64,000 bases of DNA from Mermis nigrescens (lineage: Eukaryota; Nematoda; Enoplea; Mermithida; Mermithidae): positions 248,001-312,000 of the forward strand of contig JAVLUZ010000596.1 of assembly GCA_036768485.1 (NCBI GenBank), read 5' to 3'. Positions within the stretch are counted from its first letter, which is position 1. Each line of letters begins with the position of its first letter. The notes beneath the pieces were generated by a model, which saw only the letters and a list, made by a program, of their open reading frames with translations, ran no database searches and was not told where the DNA came from. Shown here piece by piece: positions 36,101 to 46,000 of this stretch. The translations under genes were made by a program, and so were the position numbers.

Positions 36101-36739
36101 GGTTCTAATTTTATGTCTAATTTAATAAATGAATTATGTAAATTGTGTCAGATACGCAAAATTAACACTACTGCTTATCACCCACAAACAAATGGTCTTG
36201 TTGAACGTTTTGATAAGACAATAGTTGCAATTCTCTCAATGTACATCAATGCGCAACACACAGACTGGGACATCTTCCTCCCATTTGCATTATTTGCATA
36301 TAATGCCTCAGTTCATGAATCGACTAAGTTTTTGCCCTTCTTTTTGATTTTTGCTCAAAATCCTAAATTACCTATTTAAATCGCTCTTCTTTAAGGAAAA
36401 TCGGCTCCAAATTATAAAATATACCTCACTGATTATGTTACTCAGGTTGCTCGTTTATTAGATGACTCTCAGATTTTGGTGCATACTAATATCAAAAAGG
36501 CCCAAAATAATCAAAAGAATAATTATAATAAAAAAGTAAAGAATATTACTCTCTCAGTTGGCAGTTGGGTCTATAAATTTACTCCCTCGATGGAGACTGG
36601 CCAGTCTTAAAAATTTTTGCACCCATGGGCGGGACCTTATGAAATAATGCAAATTAAATACCCCACTACTCTATTACAATATGAAAATGGGGATTCCTCA
36701 GAATGGATACATGTAAATAGATTAAAACTTGCCACATAA
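33126..36739 (+). pseudogene. Ty3/gypsy Pol: protease, RT, RNase H, integrase, broken
   Basis: The protease motif ALLDTGSEISLI is at about 33361. Reverse transcriptase starts near 34160 and has YLDDILIFG at about 34663. RNase H has TDTSGKRIG at 35112, QEALAIVWGL and TDHSSLQYIL. Integrase has ATDILGP (about 35915), LLSDRGSNF (about 36087) and GLVERFDKT (about 36193). The C-terminal end has a WAGPYEIMQ segment at about 36627 and finishes at the TAA 36737-36739. Breaks include frameshifts near 33520 and 34330, TAG at 34527, TAA at 35109, a frame change between 35550 and 35790, and TAA near 36608. No chromodomain or PWWP tail follows. The catalytic residues that remain are normal, so decay is recent to moderate. 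Confidence 0.85.
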
Positions 36740-37400
36740 AATGAAAGGAATTTAGATAAACCATTTTTTGAGTCAAATAAAATGCTGCTTATCACTCAAA
36801 TTCCCACGCATTTATATAATCTCAGAAGTTGTGATAAAACTCATTGATATTTTTTTCAAATATCATTTTGGATAGATAATAAATGACTCTCATTTATTTT
36901 CATAATATTATTTGTAGTTAAAACGGCCAACAGCGACCCAATTCAGACTCCAGATATTTGTGAATCCACTACCAATGATACAGAAATAAAAGATAAAGAA
37001 TGGCGCATGAAGTAAAAAGTGAAAATTCAAAGGCTAAGAAAGTGTCCATATATACGGCAGAGACAAATCGGAAGTGGATAATGCACTTCAATTAGCATCC
37101 AACAGAGTCTCGTATTTTCCGGGTTCCAGAAGACCTAACCCGACGAAGCATGCTCCGTCATACTGAGCAATCCACGCACCCCTGGATTACTCTTAATTCA
37201 TATCACACGCTACGAAGAAGTTGCTTGTGCTGCTGATATAACACCAGTCTCCAGTGCATACAAATCTCAAGGAAAAGGACCATTCTGTGACAGTGTAAGC
37301 TTCTTTCTGCATATATTTGTACAAATTGACCTTCTTTCTTTCTGCACATATTTGTACAAATTGACTCAATTGAAATGGCGCAAAATATAGTCCAAAAATC
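36740..37400. other. No gene seen; possible 3' end of the element
   Basis: AT-rich sequence, then a GC-richer stretch (about 37050-37190), without recognisable LTR tips. A 31-35 bp tandem duplication lies at 37300-37365 (CTTCTTTCTGCA...TTTGTACAAATTGAC twice). Confidence 0.4.
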
Positions 37401-37875
37401 TTAATATTCAATGTTCACTTGAAAGCTATAAAAAGTTAAAGTGCACAGCACGGATTTGCAAGCTAAATAATTTACAATGATTTTGAAACATATAAAAAAT
37501 CGGCCCCCATATTCAGAAAAATTGTGTAAATCAACAAAAACATACTCTAAGCGCGTAGATTCCAAACTTGCGTTTGACAACAAGATATTTCTATAATTTT
37601 GAACGCAACAATTTAGTAATCTTAAAGTTTTAGGGTTAAGATTTCTCATCATAGATCGAAAATCATTATCAAGGACAACCCATTTGAGAATGAGCTCATT
37701 CAGGGGGTGTAAGGCATGGGGATCCACTCATGCAACCACAGCATGCAGTCGTACAAGTAGACTTGACGGTTGGGGCTATACTTTCTGAGAAATAGCTGCA
37801 AAATTTAGGCGCCCCAAAAGCAGTAGATGTTGGCGTTTTTGAGCCAAATGAAGGTGGGGTTGACACTGAAAATTA
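37401..37875 (-). pseudogene. Unidentified small gene with FG/proline-rich start
   Basis: On the minus strand a frame from about 37875 to 37697 reads VSTPPSFGSKTPTSTAFGAP and then a cysteine-rich TTACCGC segment, ending at TGA 37697. An overlapping frame, 37727-37401, continues with HPLNELILKWVVLDNDF and a mixed alpha/beta-like sequence. One base shift would link them. I do not recognise the protein. It belongs to a run of closely packed small genes (37.4-39.8 kb). Could also be two chance frames. Confidence 0.3.
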
Positions 37876-37967
37876 TTATTCACATTTTGACATGTTATTC
37901 ATACAAATTCCAACTTATGAGAGAAAAATGCACAAAAAGAATACAATTTTAAATTATGTTAGATTTT

Positions 37968-38331
37968 TCACCTTTTTATTAATTTGAGTAAGCAGCTATG
38001 AAATTCCTCGTTTAGTCTTTCGTCACAATTGGGTTGAATAATGACAACATCAATTTTAGGGCCTCCTGCTAGGGGTAAAAATTGATAGTCATTGTTGGGA
38101 TTGCCAGGACGGTAGCTAATTTTAAAATCAATATTTTGATTCAAGCTAAATGGAATAAGCTTAATTTTAATGCCTGTTTTATTGGCCATCGGCCAACAAG
38201 GTCCATTGTGTAATTCTATTCCATGTAGGGCATACGTTACGAAGTTTTAATCTTTGTTGCCAGGTCAAATAAGTGAAAATTTTTTCTTGAAGGAATTCAG
38301 GCAGATTTGTTTTTAAGCAAGCAATTGGGGA
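37968..38331 (-). pseudogene. F-box protein, frameshifted
   Basis: From 38331 the minus strand reads LPEFLQEKIFTYLTWQQRLK and then LRNVCPTWNRITQW. This matches the F-box pattern 'LP.ell..If.yL....rl.lr.VCr.Wn.i', which binds Skp1 in SCF ubiquitin ligases. This frame ends at TAA 38179, and a one-base shift continues as MANKTGIKIKLIPFSL...to TGA at 37968, about 70 more residues. The protein would be about 120 residues: an F-box plus a short unidentified C-terminal region without Kelch, WD or leucine-rich repeats. There is no ATG upstream of the F-box. It is a neighbour of the TBP-like gene on the same strand. Confidence 0.55.
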
Positions 38332-38405
38332 CTACACTCCTTTTCTGGGAAAAACTTCCCCGGGAAACTATAAATAACACTTATGTAAATCAAATGTTTT
38401 AAACA

Positions 38406-38888
38406 ATGTTGCTGTTGTTATTATTTCAACATTTAGCCATTGTGCTAAAGATCAAATGTTACGGCAGTGCAAATGATACTGTGGTGTGTCTTAACTTAAA
38501 CAACTACAGTAGACTTCCAAGATCTATACAAAACATGGTTTCAAAGGAAAGTTGCAATTTTCAGGTTTCCGACTAGAGAAATTTAACTGCATGTTTTCTG
38601 GAACTTCAGTCAATGAAATTTGAGCCTGGATGTCAAAACTGCATGAAAATTCATGAAAATTTTTTAGGCATAAATGTGGAAGGAAAGTGTTTATTGAGCG
38701 ATACAAAATGCAGGCATAGAGAGGAACTGAATGCGATTTCCAATGAAATTATAAGCTGTATTGTTTTCTTAGTTGCTATAGCCATTCTTTACACCATTTG
38801 TTTTATTAAAACAGAAATTTTACAGCATTTCACAAAAAGAAATTATAACAACGTTCAATCTAGTGCTGCAGTCAACATGCCCATGTAG
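38406..38888 (+). pseudogene. Small secreted or type I membrane protein
   Basis: An ATG at 38406 opens MLLLLLFQHLAIVLKIKCYG, a signal peptide-like start. The same frame runs to 38888 with one TAG at 38574. The rest is cysteine-rich (PGCQNCMKI, EGKCLLSDTKC), then has a membrane helix (CIVFLVAIAILYTICFI, about 38756-38806) and a 30-residue tail. About 160 codons in all. The TAG lies inside a 45-base stretch that begins CAG/GTTTCC and ends TTCAG (38562-38606), so removal as a tiny intron would keep the frame; this is speculation. The gene converges on the minus-strand gene at 38855-39193 and overlaps its end by 34 bases. Family unknown; membrane glycoproteins of viruses or elements look like this. 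Confidence 0.45.
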
Positions 38889-39193
38889 TGCAATGCATAT
38901 CTAAGTCTTTCGAGTACCTTCTTATTTTTTTCGATCTGTTTGGGCGTAGGTTCAGGTTCAGGTGGCGGTGGTTTTTTTCCAAAAATAACAAGCTTTTTAT
39001 CAATAGTCACTTTGACGCCGGCGTTTGTTTTGGTGTCAATTTGTACAAAATTGCCATCATAAAAAGCCTTCAAATGTTTAATATTGCAACCTTTTTGCAG
39101 TTTTGTACACACTTTGAATGAAAATTTTGTATAATTTACGCCCTTTACACCCAGAACATGGTTGACTTCAATAATCAAAAATTGAAGAACTAC
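38855..39193 (-). pseudogene. Unidentified small protein with Pro-Glu hinge
   Basis: The minus-strand frame is open from 39193 to the TGA at 38855 (about 112 codons) and lacks an early ATG, so its start is missing or spliced. It reads as a small beta-rich domain (KVCTKLQKGCNIKHLK; FVQIDTKTNAGVKVTIDKK), a PPPPEPEPTP hinge, then a helix (QIEKNKKVLERLRYALHYMG). The coherent composition and the tight fit between the TBP-like gene (80 bp upstream) and the convergent membrane gene support it as a former gene. Not recognised. Confidence 0.4.
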
Positions 39194-39273
39194 TCAAATT
39201 TTAATATTGTCAGTGGAGAATTTTTTGTTGAAAAGGTGGAATTCTATCATCATTCCTAAAACATTTATTAGTC

Positions 39274-39790
39274 TTAACAACAATCAAGCAAACAACTGAC
39301 AATAATATGAGCGCAATGTAAACAAGTTTTTAGTTTTGAGCCAGTCAGTATGTACTTTCCAGTGTGAAAAACAATTACAGTAACACCATATATTTGGTAC
39401 TTTAACGCAGTAAATAGTTCAGATTCGAAAATGCATTTTGGTCTACATTTTTTGTAGTTTTGGCAAACTTATTGGAAAACACACATTGTGATGCGTGGCA
39501 TAATTAGAGATGGCAAAATTGCACAAAATAGCTTCAAAGTTGCATTCTTTCAAAAGTTCAATCCTCTTTTAAAGCGCGCATTTAGCATCGTTTTTGCTTA
39601 TTGTTTCAGTAGATACTAGCTTTCCAGATGCGAGAACAAGCATGGTAGAATGAGGATGTTTGATTTTCAAGCTCAGGCCAGAAAATTTGCCAGGCTTGTA
39701 CTTTACGAATTTTGAACAGTGAGCAGCCACAGTATTGAGATTTAAAGTACAGCCACAATTGGCTCAAGCAATAATATTACAAATTTGCAT
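39274..39790 (-). pseudogene. Core-only TATA-binding-protein homologue, broken
   Basis: From the ATG at 39790 the minus strand reads MQICNIIA, a TGA at 39764, then CGCTLNLNTVAAHCSKFVKY, FSGLSLKIKHPHSTMLVLAS and GKLVS. This is the first TBP repeat ('n.....l.L..ia......yeP..F..v......p..t.l.F.SGK.v.tG'). A TAA lies at 39571. After a one-base shift, the second repeat reads ESELFTALKYQIYGVTVIVF and HTGKYILTGSKL, ending at TAA 39274. The saddle would have its two halves and about 170 residues, the size of the bare DNA-binding core, without the long N-terminal region and without introns. TBP binds TATA elements and nucleates transcription complexes. The sequence is far from animal TBP, so it is a divergent paralogue or a viral homologue. 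Two stops and one frameshift make it dead. Confidence 0.75.
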
Positions 39791-39831
39791 GGAGACTAAA
39801 TTCATACAATGAAAAAGTTTACAAAAATCAA

Positions 39832-39832
<1 letters not shown>

Positions 39833-39878
<46 letters not shown>

Positions 39879-39879
39879 G
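39833..39879. repeat. (TA)n microsatellite
   Basis: About 20 TA units, 43 bp upstream of the TBP-like start. Confidence 0.9.
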
Positions 39880-39929
39880 GAAAAAATACCCATTGTAAAC
39901 TGAATAATTTAAACTAAGGTGTAAATAAA

Positions 39930-40340
39930 ACGGTCGGGTCTTAGTTCGCCATTGAGTGGCTTAAGCCCATTGCACCCCAACATGGCGCCCAACCATGCAA
40001 CAGGTCTTACCTTCCCACGTGACGCAGCCTGAAAAATAAGTAATACTTTACACTGCATAAAATAACTGAAACTTTACACTACGGACTGCTTAGCTACCAT
40101 CCCCAGGCTTGGGGCACCATCCCCTGGGCTTAAGAGATAAGAGTACCTTTGGCTAAAAAATCAATAATTTTTCAGTTTCCCTGGAAACTCCATTTCCTAA
40201 GGACCCCCAGACATGTCTGGATGGGTCCCCTCCCCGGGCATGCACCCCTTGCTACCTGGCCCCACCCCAAGGTGCAACTCTGGGCCCGCCCCGCTTATGC
40301 TTAAGCATAGGCTATCCCTCAGCACACTGTTTCAGGGCTA
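39930..40340. repeat. GC-rich dispersed repeat, copy 3
   Basis: GC-rich island with CTTGGGGCACCATCCCC(T)GGGC, GGGCATGCACCCC and CTACCTGGCCCCACCCC, similar in wording to 10786-10985 and 11290-11470. The order differs in part. No gene. The 500 bp after it are featureless. Confidence 0.35.
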
Positions 40341-40859
40341 CACGGTATACTACTCCTGTGGGCGCAGTCAATGGACACGCCAACTGGTCATATTGATTAT
40401 TGGGTGCTAGAGAAAAATAATAAATTTCATGAGGTTAGCACTTCTAAACCAATATCTGTAGAATATTTTGAATATGAGAGTCAAAGGATAGGTCATCACA
40501 TGCAAGACAGTAACATGCTAAAACTGTAGGCCCCACCTGCTTACCTGTTGAATGGGATTTTACACAGACACATATACAGTGTATGAATTTGTTATTTCGT
40601 TGGCTACTTCATTGCTCAAAACTGCCTGGCAGGTCGGAGAAATATAAGAAAGGTTCCTAATAATAAGTCATTCATGGATTCAAACTAAAGAAGCTCATAT
40701 AAGATCAATATGCCAATTTTCCGCCAATCATAAAACATGCAGAGATTAGCAGAGAGTGACATATGTCCCTCTAATGAAGTAATTATGTGGAGAAGAAATG
40801 GTTTGTTAAAAAAAGCCCGCAAAACCTAATTAGCAGTTATTTTGGGAAAGAGATCTTCT

Positions 40860-41760
40860 TTCTACAGAAATGGATGAAGTATTTAGTCCAACATGGACTT
40901 AAATGGAGAAAATTTTAGAGGTTATACAGTGCTTTATCAAGTCAAGACCTGAAAATTTTAGAGACACGCAATCACCAAACATAGACAAGAAGGTGATGCG
41001 GATCCAGAATTGGCCATGATTGCCGATACTTTCAAACTGTTAGCAACAGCAGATATTGGCAAAACCTTAACAAATAATAAAGTTGTAGGATAATATGTGG
41101 ATGTGCTTTATATTATTTCTCACAGAAAGCAGCTGGACAGCTTTAGCCCATATGTGAAAAAGGTGAAATCTATAACAACCAACTGTAATGAAGTGCACAT
41201 GCTCAAGAAGAAATTGTTTTAGATTTGCCTATAGTTGTTGAACTCTCAGTCTACAATTGGGCAAAAATCCGACTGTTAGAGTTCTTTTACTGATGTGCTG
41301 TTGAAATATTTTTTGACATTTTGGATTACCAGTGTATGCAGACACAGACACAGACAGCATATATTGAATGTCTTAAAACCTGTTAGATTCAGTAAAATCC
41401 AATCTTCAGGGTAATTGAGGTTTATAAAAGTGGTTTTGTAACATCAGTGTCACTAAATTCAAACTCCTTGGTCTGTAGAGAGGAGTTTTGAGGAACAACT
41501 ATGTGCTGTTTGGCTGCAAAAACATATATTGCATTATTATTGAAGAAAGTAAACTAGTTGTCCTTTGATCAGTATACTCATGTGCTGGATTCTCATGAAG
41601 CACAAGGGAGGTAGAAATATAGGATTCAGGATGTACCCGGATAATCAAGCATGGATTACATCCGCAGAAGCAGGGACTGCCTATCTACACATAAAGAAAA
41701 GTACTGCCTGATGGCATATCGGTTGTGTCCCACTAGATATAAGGAAATAATAGTAATTAG
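40860..41760 (+). pseudogene. Possible Polinton/virus-like gene remains upstream of the integrase
   Basis: Open-looking pieces are separated by stops. At about 40990-41215 a frame reads DADPELAMIADTFKLLATAD and SPYVKKVKSITTNCNEVHML, reminiscent of a small basic protein common in animal DNA transposons and viruses ('lkkh...lr.l.kk..s.k.kr.ll'). At 41651-41760 a frame reads MDYIRRSRDCLSTHKEKYCL followed by MAYRLCPTRYKEII, loosely like the 'lr...d.FcLma......ykv.i' segment of Polinton or adintovirus major capsids. Both are weak by themselves; their place beside a Polinton-type integrase is the main support. Confidence 0.25.
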
Positions 41761-41910
41761 TTTTAAATTAATTTTTCATACCTTCTTTTACAGTAACAGT
41801 AAGTGCCTAATATCCCTGAACCAGGCAGAGCTACAATTTAATATAAATTACTGAAAATATGACCCACCATTATGCCAACCTCCTCGCAGGGTCAGACATT
41901 GAGCAATGGG

Positions 41911-42105
41911 TACAACATTTTTGTAAATGCTAGAACATTTCATGTGTTAAACATTTGTAAACTTTGGAACATTTTTGTAAAGTTTGGAACACATTTTATA
42001 CGTTATAACATAGGTAGTTTAAAGTTTAAACATTTTGTAAAGTTTGTGGAACATTTTTTGTAAAGTTTTGGAACATTTTTGTAAAGTTTGGGACATTTTT
42101 AAAAA
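41911..42105. repeat. Imperfect tandem repeat of about 20 bp
   Basis: Variants of TTTGTAAAGTTTGGAACAT recur about nine times between 41911 and 42105, with insertions. It separates the capsid-like piece from the integrase. Confidence 0.75.
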
Positions 42106-42299
42106 TGTTTATAAATATTGGTACAAGTACCAAAATTATAAAATGGATAGTATTAAAAAGCAGACTAATGTAAAAATACTATGTTTTCAGGGAAAGAAAA
42201 TAAGATGCAGCTAGTATCAAAGAAACCATAAAACTAATAAAATCCTTTTTGAAAATCAATTCACTGTATTAGTTACATAAACCTATTCAAAAACGGAGC

Positions 42300-43010
42300 C
42301 ATACTAATCAATCATAGAAGCAATAAATATATTGTGGGGATGGAATTGTTAGACTTGAGAGAGTTTTTGCGAGAATGGTATCTCTAGGAATTGCTATATT
42401 TTAATGGTTGTTGATGTGTTCTCCCGCAAGGCCTATGGGGTGCAAGTAGCTGACAAATAAAAGTGCAAAAACCTAACTAGAGCCTTTGAAAAATTCCATA
42501 AATGTACAACGACAATCCATATGAAGTGATCAAGTGGTAATGGGTTTAATGGGCGAGTTCTAGCTTACTAAAGCCCACTAATAAACCATATCATCACACG
42601 GAAATAAATAATTTGTAGACATTTACTGAACATTCCAGATAAATTGATGAAATCAAGCATCCATTATTGAATGGAGAACTGGACTAGAGTATACCAAAAT
42701 ACATCAAGAGTCATAATTAACACTTCACATAGAAGGAAGCATAATATACCCCAAATGATGTGAACTTTGAGAATATTGGGGAATTATTAGCCTTCATGTT
42801 AAGAAAGAAAAGAAATGTAGCTTGTTAGCCATTAATATTGGTGAAATAGTAACAACAATGAAGAAAAGCTTCACAAAAGCAAGCAAACATACATACACTG
42901 ATGAGTCATTTTGACCAAGGGGCCTAAAACATTGTCCTAAAATGTATAAATTGGAGGATCTCTTGGGTTAACAAATAACAGGCGCCTCTATGCAAAAGAG
43001 CTACAGGGAT
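42300..43010 (+). pseudogene. Polinton/Maverick-type integrase relic
   Basis: With several stops removed in reading only, the frames match an rve integrase. ILMVVDVFSRKAYGVQVADK lies at about 42397, with NLTRAFEKFHK after it and a NGFNGRVLAY-like stretch near 42540 where the second catalytic acid should be (here degraded). The C-terminal part is diagnostic: NDVNFENIGELL near 42755, TYTDESF near 42900, then MYKLEDLLG near 42940 and YAKELQ at about 42988 after a one-base shift. This 'nVn..N...v', 'Yt.e.F', 'Y.L.Dl.g..i.G.FY..ELq' series is typical of Polinton integrases. The enzyme would insert a 15-20 kb virus-like DNA transposon; only fragments remain. Confidence 0.55.
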
Positions 43011-46000
43011 GAACCTAGAAGGAGCAACACAAAAGAATAGATAAAGCCATAACAAGAGCAAAGCGCTTGGTATAAAGCATTTTTAAAAACACACAAAGAA
43101 TGATACCATTTTATCAAATGAATTGAATTTTGCAACATCCAAAATGATTTATGTATCATCCTTTGCTTGTATTGTTTACCCAATAAAATCAGGAAACATA
43201 ACATTTGCTAAGCACTGATAAAATAGATAAAGAATAATTAATACAAAAATTGCAAAATCAATCATTGAGGAAGAAGAACAGCCTCCTAAAATTACAAGAT
43301 GAAAATAATTTTTTATTAAAGGCTTGCCAGATTTTAGCATCCTCAAAAAGTCATAAATGCAGATGATAGTTCCTAGATGATCTACCACAGCAGAAAGGAA
43401 TTTGTGAAATCAATAAACTTTTTCACCTGTATCGTCATCACTATTGGAACATTAGCTGTGCAAAATCCATTTATGATGGCCCTCACCTCACATGACATCA
43501 ATTCTGGGATTATATTCTTTATTCAAAACACAGCAGATCAAATTTGTACTGTATATTTTATTGTGTCATTTGTACTATAGTAATACAAAATATTTTCTGA
43601 AGTATATGCTGATGCCACCTCCAGGCCACACAGGTACTTGTTCATTGATTTTACAGAAAATGTGAGTTGATTGCCAATAGGTTGAAAACTAGTGTTTGAG
43701 CAAACATCCTACATTTTAAAAGCAAAAACTATAAATATGTAATGATCTAATTAAAATTATAAAATGGCTCCGCAATGACCAAAAACAAAGATAATGTTTA
43801 CATTTGTTAAGTATTGCAAGAAAACCCCAAGGCAATGCAACATATAAATAACAACAGAAGACTAAATCCTTATAAAATGCAATCAGGCAAACAATTTTCT
43901 AAACAGCAACACTCTTTATTGACAGGGAAATACAAAAATTGCAAAACATCATAAAATAAAATTCACATTAAAGCAAAATAGGCGTCAAAACAAGGCTGAA
44001 GAAAGATTTAATTATTCAGAACAGTGGTTTTTTACCTCTTTATTGACAATCATTCTGACACTGTTAGAATGAAGGCAGAAGCAATTATATATGAAATGAA
44101 GATGAGAAAAAATAGTTCTAAGTGCCAGCAGATATTTAACGTGCTGGTCCACTAGATCAAGTATTGAACACCTGGATCAGGAGATGTACAAGATTTTAAG
44201 CAATAAAGACCATCACTGGTTGAAAAATGAGCAAGACAAGACAAAATTGGTTAGCTTACCGATTGTAGAACAGCATATGGAATCAAGAGCTGAAACTATT
44301 CTAGGTCCTACACAAATCAATTGGAAGCAAATACATTATAGTTGGTAAAACCCTAGGATGAAATGCAAAACTTATTAATAGCATATTAAGGATGGATCCT
44401 AGTATTAGACATTTCTGGGACCCCATTGGGTGAGATTTGAGATTGCATATCAGAAAATATATAGGTCAACAGATGAGTTGATTTGGTTCACGTATGACTT
44501 TACGTGATTGTAAACCGTTCCTACGTAAATTGTGCAAAGAGCGAATAGGGGCCTCAGCTACCAAACGCCCTATTTGAGAGAAATAATAAGAAAGAAATGA
44601 GCACAGGCATCTGAAGGCAACTTTTCCTGCATGAAGAAATCTATAAACAGTAGAAATAATCTACAAAAATAATATTATCAAAAACATAAAGGCTAATGAC
44701 CTGAAAACAGTAATTGGCTACAATATGACTCAGAACAAGCCCAGCAACAGGTGGTACCAGATGATAGTGTACCCTTTACCAACAAGGTATGGATTGAGGA
44801 GTTTCTTCAACTGACTATTAAGAATGATGCCTGTTTTGAGATCTATTGCAAAAGCGAGGGAAACATCATATTAGTACAGAGCACAGATTGATAAATAGAA
44901 ACCTTGATTCAGTCTGCCAGCAGTCATCTAAACAGATATGTGTGAACCTTTTTTTTAGATGAGGCATCCAAGACTATGTCTGGTGAGGTGCTAGGCTGTG
45001 TGGCAATAAAAGTGTATAAATATGAATAATGATGATGCATTTAAAAACTATTCAAGAAATAAGGCTCTGAGACAGACGGATTCATTCTAAGTACAAAATC
45101 TGGAGATTTTTCAGTTTCTGTCCCCTCCCAAAATTCTAAGCTTCTGTTAAAAAGAGGATTTTGGGATGAAGTGCAAGTTCAGTAACTAGACAAATAAAGA
45201 AGGGGTTCCTTTTACGAAATCAGAATCAACGCATCCCATCATTTGCAAATGAGCAGAACTTATATATATGGATAAACAAAAACCAATACCCAGCAGGTAA
45301 TACCACCAGGCCAATCAACCTTATAGCAAAAATTTTTTCAAGCAAGTCTAGTATTTTAGTGGTCAATTAGGTGTTTGAGTTGCAGCTCCATCGATGGCCA
45401 CATAGGTGATATTTTAACTAATTAAATTATGGTTTTTGATGCAAAATTGTTCCATCTTTCTGTCTAAGTTGTAATTTCTAAGAGGGTATATAATGTGAAT
45501 GTTGATAATAATTATATTCAAAGAATGAGTTACGCTTAAAGATCACATGAGTAAGCTGTAGAAGCATTCAACTCTTAGTTACACACTTGTCCTCTAAGAG
45601 AAGAATTTGCTTATCTGTACAGATTTTGCCTATAGGAAATTACACAGAAACATATACTTTGTCATATGTTGAAGATATCCACTAGAACTCAATGAATAAT
45701 GAAATTGTTTGAATGGAAATTGAGGTGCTAGAGTGTGAGTTAGCATTGAGCAAACAATGATACAGACACATACTGCTAAATACCCTATAAGAAGAGTTGC
45801 ATGACAAATATGCACATTCTCTTCAACCGTAGGGAACGTCACACTGTGACATTGTTTATAGCCAATCACAAGATGTTCAGGCTTTGGTTTAAAGAGAAAA
45901 GGATTAGTCATTAAATCAATACTTAATTTCACCTCAAAAAGCAATGAAAGTATCGGCAGACATACAACCAATTCACTAAATGTCATTCAAGCAAAATAAG

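Larger units (their letters stand above)
29778..36739 (+). mobile_element. Decayed Ty3/gypsy-like element with order Gag - envelope-like - Pol
   Basis: Gag, a membrane glycoprotein-like frame and Pol follow one another on the plus strand with little spacing. All three share an unusual liking for CTCTCA/CTCTCT, which argues that they are one element rather than nested insertions. Every gene carries stops or frameshifts. LTRs were not identified. Confidence 0.7.

Noticed and set aside
37018..37190. 3' LTR of the Gag-envelope-Pol element
   Set aside because: The GC-richer block has a TGTCC start but no matching copy upstream of 29778, so it cannot be called.
45630..45986. 118-codon minus-strand membrane protein gene
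   Set aside because: No recognisable family; the plus strand across it has equally plausible broken wording, and neighbours give no support.
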